Source of the DNA: Collimonas sp. UBA1456
Lineage (GTDB): Bacteria > Pseudomonadota > Gammaproteobacteria > Burkholderiales > Burkholderiaceae_D
Assembly (NCBI GenBank): GCA_002325825.1
Contig: DCSW01000041.1
Coordinates: forward strand, 1 to 16,540
DNA length: 16,540 nt
Reading direction: 5' to 3'
In this document: piece by piece, positions 13,224 through 16,540 of the stretch
How the letters are laid out: each line of letters opens with the position of its first letter
Position numbering within the stretch: position 1 is the stretch's first letter
Program-made: the position numbers and the translations under genes
Notes under the pieces: generated by a model
Databases searched by the model: none
Told to the model about the DNA's origin: nothing
Seen by the model: only the letters and a program-made list of their open reading frames with translations

Positions 13224-14327
13224 TTAGCACTTTTGGAACAGCGCGTAGAACAAGCCGTCGTGATCGTGTTCGGCGTCGGCGATCGGCGGCAGTTGCCCGG
13301 GTGCCGGCAACCTGCGCGCATCAGCACTCCGGGTGGCAAAGGCCAGCGCCTGGAATTCCGATTCCTGCGGTCAGACCGAACATGTTACAAGTAACAACTT
13401 ACCATCCGGGCGTAGCATCTGCCAAAGATTGTCCAGAATCTTTGGCGAAAGTGTTGCAAGTTGTTCGGTGTCGGTCTTGCGGCGCAGCCAGCGAATGTCT
13501 TGGTGGCGATGTACGATACTTGAGGCGGCATAGGGCACATCGGCCAAAATATTGTCAAATGGCAAACCGTCCCACAAGCCGCCGCCAGCGCTACCGGTGC
13601 TGGCATCTCCTTGCAGTATTTGGGCCTGCAATTGTGGGCGCTGCAGGTTTTGGGTGATGTGCTGCAAACGTTTGGCATTGTTGTCCAATGCAGTCAGTTC
13701 GACGTCGGCGATTTCCGGGATATGGCTGGTCTTGCAGCCGGAAGCGGTGCAAGCGTTGAGTACCTGCATGCTGTCGTGCACAGCTAGCAATGGCGCTGTC
13801 AGTTGCGCGCCGGCGTCCTGCACCGATGCTAGGCCATCTTTGAAGCTGGGAATCTGCGCCACCGACAGCGCGCTGTCGAGGTGAATGGCATCGATACCGA
13901 TCTGTCGCGCTGCGATGTCATGCCTGGCCAGGAGGATTTGCAGATAATCGGCAATGCTGGTCTTGCGGCGGTTGACGCGCAGTGTCAGCGGCGGCGTTGC
14001 ATTGCCAGCCGTGATGATGGTTTGCCATTGCTGTGGATAGGCAGCTTTCATGCGATTGGTCCACCAGACCGGATAATTCCACATGCCAAGTGGCGTCTTG
14101 ACGGCGCTCGGCATCAGCGTTTCGCGTTCACGCAGGAAGCGGCGCAGCACGGCATTGACCATGCCTCTTGCGTGCGCCATCTGTGGATTGGAATTGACCG
14201 CCGTCACTTCCTGGTTGACTACCGTGAAATTTTTGTGGGCGGGGTCGTCGACATCTGCCAGTAGGCACAGTGCGACGCACAGCAGGCTAAAGGCGAGAGA
14301 ATTTTTTTCTAAGATTGAGTAGCTCAC
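13224..14327 (-). pseudogene. rsmB: 16S rRNA m5C967 methyltransferase, decayed
   Basis: From a GTG at 14327 the frame reads MSYSILEKNSLAFSLLCVAL, FTVVNQEVTAVNSNPQMAHA, RGMVNAVLRRFLRERETLM, YPQQWQTIITAGNATPPLTL and RVNRRKTSIADYL. The methyltransferase core follows: VLNACTASGCKTSHIPEIAD, FDNILADVPYAASSIVHRHQ, DIRWLRRKTDTEQLATLSPK, LRPDGKLLLVTCSV, then TGA at 13371-13373. The same frame continues to PQESEFQALAFATRS and DHDGLFYALFQKC, ending in TAA at 13224. The N-terminal NusB-like RNA-binding domain has lost about 60-65 residues (LAFSLL is joined directly to LLCVAL). The SAM motif DACAAPGGKT reads NACTASGCKT. The conserved motif IV Pro-Cys reads Pro-Tyr (DVPYAAS). The nucleophile motif TCS remains. 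The 318-codon open frame therefore looks like a gene but should be inactive. Confidence 0.88.
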
Positions 14328-14351
14328 AAGTGGTTCAGGTCGCGATGATGC

Positions 14352-14650
14352 TTAAGCAGTTTTGGTAAATTGTTCGGTCAGTTTCTGGTCGTTGTTATTT
14401 TTCCAGCACAGCGACATGGTAGCAAATACTGCACCCAGCAATAAAAAACCAGTGTATCGTGAATCATGATTCACGAATTGCGGAAAAATGACAGAAAGGA
14501 CAAGATCACCTTGGGATGCATTACGTTGGTGATCAAGGCTTGCAGAAAAATTGTCTTGTGTGGTCTCAGGTCGAGTGCCCCGCACTTTTCGGTGGATAGC
14601 GCTTGTTTTTCGAATAATATTTTGAGCCCAAGATAGACTAGATAGGTGCC
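14352..14650 (-). pseudogene. LysE-family exporter, C-terminal fragment
   Basis: The sequence TYLVYLGLKILFEKQALSTE, RPHKTIFLQALITNVMHPKV, ILSFLSFF, then after a frameshift near 14490 FPQFVNHDSRYTGFLLLGAV and FATMSLCW, matches the second half of LysE/RhtB amino-acid exporters. These have GAAYLxYLGxKxL, then TNxxNPKxxLFFLxFLPQFV. The N-terminal half is missing and replaced, in frame, by the truncated alpha/beta hydrolase. The last twenty residues (NNNDQKLTEQFTKTA) do not look like the family. At most two or three of the usual six membrane helices remain. Confidence 0.78.
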
Positions 14651-15348
14651 GTCGGCTACCAGCAACAGGGTCGAGACGGTTAGACTGTGGCGCACGGTCA
14701 GGGAAAATTCACCGGTTTTTAGCATGCTGGTCAGCAAGCGTACGCTGATCTTGTGATGCACCCGGGGATCGTTGTTGTAGGCAAGCGCCATCGTCGGGTC
14801 GTGCGACAGATGATTGGTCGAGAGGTGATTTTGTATTGCTACGCCGGGAGCCAGCGCCGACATGACCTTGAGCAGCCCGCCCTGTATCAGACTCAACGGC
14901 AAAACCAGGCCTGGCGAGGACAGGATCAAGCCGCGCAGCGGCGACAGTTGCGCCGTCGCCAAGCGTGCCGCGAAGAGGCCGCCCCGCTCAGGCTGTGGCC
15001 AAACAGTAAGAGCGCAATCAACGGTAATTCGGGATGTTGAAAGGCTTGTTGGCGCATGAGATCGTCCAGTATAATCTTGACGTCGTTAAATAAAGTGGCG
15101 CTGTGCGGCACATCGCCACGCTTGCTACCCGGAGCGGTCGTGACCACGCTGGTCGTAGCTGCGCACCTTTAGGCCAAAGTGATTGAAGAAACGTACAACG
15201 TGAGTATACCGCCCCCGAGTGTTCACCGAACCTTGGCATCAGAAGGACATTACCGACTAGGCTCCGCCCTTGATGCCGGCGCCTAGTCGGTGACGAAGAG
15301 CGTAACGCTATCGTCGCTCGTAAGCTGCTGTTCACGAGCCGAGGTCAT
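14650..15348 (-). pseudogene. Alpha/beta hydrolase (monoacylglycerol lipase / Hydrolase_4 type), truncated
   Basis: ATG at 15348 gives MTSAREQQLTSDDSVTLFVT and then TAG at 15285-15283, where Trp is expected. Further pieces in other frames are RFGEHSGAVYSR (family GLGEHSGRY), GSKRGDVPHSATLFNDVKII, LDDLMRQQAFQHPELPLI, FGHSLSGAASSRHA with the nucleophile serine elbow GHSLSG, and LRGLILSSPGLVLPLSLIQG. Later come IQNHLSTNHLSHDPTMALAY, NNDPRVHHKISVRLLTSMLK and LTVSTLLLVAD. Such enzymes cleave monoacylglycerols or related esters in the cytoplasm. After TLLLVA, where the catalytic Asp region begins, the sequence jumps into lysE, so the Asp and His of the triad are gone. At least three frame changes and a stop are seen. 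Confidence 0.8.
15252..15291. repeat. Perfect 11-bp inverted repeat at the hydrolase stop codon
   Basis: ACCGACTAGGC (15252-15262) and GCCTAGTCGGT (15281-15291) are exact reverse complements around an 18-nt loop. The in-frame TAG that ends the hydrolase N-terminus (15283-15285) lies inside one arm. Confidence 0.85.
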
Positions 15349-15350
15349 AC

Positions 15351-15695
15351 TCAGACGCCCCAGAGTACCTCGTTGTTACGCTTGTGGGCTTCGCGCAGCA
15401 TTTCCAGTAGCGGATGGATGCGGCTGGCAAAGTTGACGGTCTGAACCGGTTCATGACCGCTGGCATCACCGGCTTTGTTGTGATGCGCGGCGATGTCGCG
15501 CTGTACGCTGTCGGATGCAGAATGCGCGCGACTTTCCGATGTTTCGGCCTCCAGCATGGCGATCACGGCCGGGCCTTCCTGTGCCGTGATGACGCCGATC
15601 TTGACGTTCTTATGTAACAGGTCGAGGATGAGCTTGGCGTCATGTTCGAACATAGTAACTTCGGCTGACACTTTGGATTTGAAAGTAACTAACAT
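15351..15695 (-). CDS. DUF1840 protein
   Basis: Intact, 114 residues from the ATG at 15695. It reads MLVTFKSKVSAEVTMFEHDA, KLILDLLHKNVKIGVITAQE, IAMLEAETSESRAHSASDSV and FASRIHPLLEMLREAHKRNN, ending EVLWGV. This is the layout of DUF1840, a small cytoplasmic betaproteobacterial family of about 105-115 residues that opens with MLVTFKSKA and ends in a PLLEMLxxAxKxxxxVxWGV helix. Function is unknown. It lies two bases downstream (in minus-strand order, upstream) of the dead hydrolase gene. A candidate extended -10 promoter sits 86 bp ahead of it. Its integrity among broken neighbours suggests it is still needed. Confidence 0.9.
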   Translation of the reverse strand: MLVTFKSKVSAEVTMFEHDAKLILDLLHKNVKIGVITAQEGPAVIAMLEAETSESRAHSASDSVQRDIAAHHNKAGDASGHEPVQTVNFASRIHPLLEMLREAHKRNNEVLWGV

Positions 15696-15780
15696 AAAAT
15701 CTCAAGATGTTTATTTTGATAAGAAAGACATTGTACAGAATATTGCTTTGTCAGGAATTTTGCCACCGCTATCACCGCTG

Positions 15781-15789
15781 ATTATAGCA
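15781..15789 (-). promoter_or_regulatory. Candidate extended -10 promoter for the DUF1840 gene
   Basis: On the minus strand TGCTATAAT is a perfect extended -10 (TGnTATAAT), 86 bp before the DUF1840 start and in the gap after the lipoprotein remnant. No clear -35 hexamer is seen, which extended -10 promoters can tolerate. Confidence 0.45.
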
Positions 15790-15859
15790 CTGGCAGCAGC
15801 GCTCCAGCAGCAACCACGATGTGATGACAATGATAATGCTAGATGGCCCTTGACGGTGC

Positions 15860-16277
15860 TTAATGCTGTCGGAAGTAAGCGATGAAGGTGTCGGCATTGT
15901 CACGTAAAACGGTCTTTCCGGGTCCGCCACGATGACCTGATAGATGTGGTTGTCCTGGCTCACAAAGTGTCCGTACAAGATCTCCGGCTTACCTTCGCGG
16001 TTGCTGCCGACGGCCTCAATGTCGACGCTGGCCGACAAGCCCTTCACGCTGGCGGCGGTGCTGCCGAACGAAAACACCGCGTCGTCGTTCTTGACGGAGG
16101 TCATGGATATCGAGATCTATCTGTCGTACAAATGTCGCCGGTTTTGCTGGCAGCAGCGCGCTGTAGGATGCGCCTTTGCCGCGCACCTCACGCTACTTAA
16201 ATTTAGGGGAGCATGCGGCGAGTAACAGCACTGCGAACAGCAACAGGGGATATCAGGAAAGGTCAGTGCGGTTTCAC
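15860..16277 (-). pseudogene. Small lipoprotein of a betaproteobacterial family, frameshifted
   Basis: A GTG at 16277 gives VKPH, then TGA where Trp is likely. In the next frame comes a lipoprotein signal with lipobox, LLLFAVLLLAACSPKFK, followed by TAG (Trp expected, as in FDWREVRG) and REVRGKGASYSALLPAKPAT, FVRQIDL. After a frameshift it reads ISMTSVKNDDAVFSFGSTAA, KPEILYGHFVSQDNHIYQVI and VADPERPF. After another it reads DNADTFIAYFRQH, with TAA at 15860. I recall this arrangement (CSPKxDWREVRG...LLPxKPATxxRxIDLDG...GRFxxxGxxxYQxVVxG...DTFLxSF) from outer-membrane lipoproteins of unknown function in Burkholderiales. No family name is claimed. Two stops and three frame changes are seen. Confidence 0.65.
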
Positions 16278-16319
16278 GGGATCGCGCAGCGTGCTGCAAG
16301 AATGGAAGCAATTGCTATG

Positions 16320-16436
16320 GTATCTGATGCCGGGAAGTACGCACACCGAAAACGGTGCCGATGCATAGCAGTACGATTCCGTTCATCACCCGGATACCGG
16401 GAGCGGTGCCGCGTAAAACGAACGCGTACAGCAATG
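16320..16436 (-). pseudogene. Unassigned membrane-protein fragment joined to the IS3 remnant
   Basis: In frame with the transposase fragment, the peptide continues LLYAFVLRGTAPGIRVMNGI and VLLCIGTVFGVR, then SRHQIP and TAG at about 16320. It contains one clear hydrophobic segment (IVLLCIGTVFGV) and a shorter one. It does not resemble transposase. It may be the end of a membrane protein cut by the insertion, or chance. No family recognised. Confidence 0.25.
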
Positions 16437-16540
16437 TCGACGTTCGGATGACGCATCCAGTAGACAGGCTGGTATCGATCTCAATGGTCAAAACCTCGCG
16501 GTTGAATTCGTCGATAATGTTTAGGATCCTAAACGGCTTT
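16437..16540 (-). mobile_element. IS3-family transposase OrfB, internal fragment at the window edge
   Basis: The minus-strand frame from the window end reads KPFRILNIIDEFNREVLTIE and IDTSLSTGCVIRT. The block RxFRxLNIIDDFNREvLxIExDxSLxaxRVIRxL is a hallmark of the DDE integrase core (rve) of IS3-family OrfB. The fragment covers only the stretch around the second half of the core. Upstream sequence lies outside the window, and downstream the similarity ends at about 16437. Confidence 0.75.

Noticed and set aside
14753..15059. Plus-strand frames of 95 and 65 codons
   Set aside because: They are antisense to the hydrolase remnant, with arginine- and glutamine-rich composition typical of shadow frames.
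16274..16456. 60-codon minus-strand frame rich in arginine
   Set aside because: The adjacent frame carries the IS3 integrase peptide through the same bases; this one has no similarity to anything known.
1..16540. CRISPR array, tRNA, rRNA, toxin-antitoxin or new defence system
   Set aside because: No regularly spaced repeats, no cloverleaf or rRNA sequence and no recognisable defence gene was seen on either strand.

Overview
The window looks like a chromosomal segment of a betaproteobacterium of the Burkholderiales, most like the Oxalobacteraceae (Herbaspirillum/Herminiimonas type). This rests on the protein sequences I recognise and on the gene order rsmB - DUF4390 - ntrY - ntrX. The genome appears to be undergoing reductive decay. 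Of about 18 recognisable protein genes only five are clearly intact (rpoH, ntrX, ntrY, a DUF4390 gene, a DUF1840 gene). The others carry stops, frameshifts, internal deletions or fusions to a neighbour. Intergenic stretches are AT-rich and IS fragments are scattered through it. This pattern is typical of a recently host-restricted symbiont or pathogen. The genus is an inference.

Layout. 1-1404: remnant of a plasmid backbone on the minus strand (truncated parA, a small ribbon-helix-helix partner, a primase/replicase-type rep gene with stops). 1419-1731: frameshifted, 3'-truncated IS200/IS605-family tnpA. 1981-2610: 5' part of a type III polyketide synthase, joined by a deletion to the 3' part of cysI. 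2611-7122: a complete but dead assimilatory sulfate-reduction operon on the plus strand, cysI - DUF934 - cysH - cysD - cysN - cobA, every gene broken. 7159-7355: an IS21 istB tail. 7450-7743: the C-terminal part of an SCO1/SenC copper chaperone. 7831-8730: intact rpoH on the minus strand, preceded by a CIRCE-like operator.

8996-14327 (minus strand): rsmB (decayed) - DUF4390 (intact) - ntrY (intact) - 244-bp insert-like gap - ntrX (intact) - a CobW-like gene (decayed). 14352-15348: a LysE transporter tail fused in frame to a truncated alpha/beta hydrolase. 15351-15695: intact DUF1840 gene. 15860-16277: dead lipoprotein gene. 16437-16540: IS3-family transposase fragment running off the window.

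Biology. Loss of cysDN, cysH, cysI and cobA together predicts that the cell cannot reduce sulfate or sulfite to sulfide by this route, so it would depend on cysteine, methionine or another reduced sulfur source from its environment or host. The heat-shock sigma factor and the NtrYX envelope-type two-component system stay under selection amid the decay. I see no CRISPR array, tRNA, rRNA or recognisable new defence system. The more unusual signals are the CIRCE operator in front of rpoH, two perfect inverted repeats sitting on inactivating lesions, and several deletion-born gene fusions that automatic annotation could take for real proteins.
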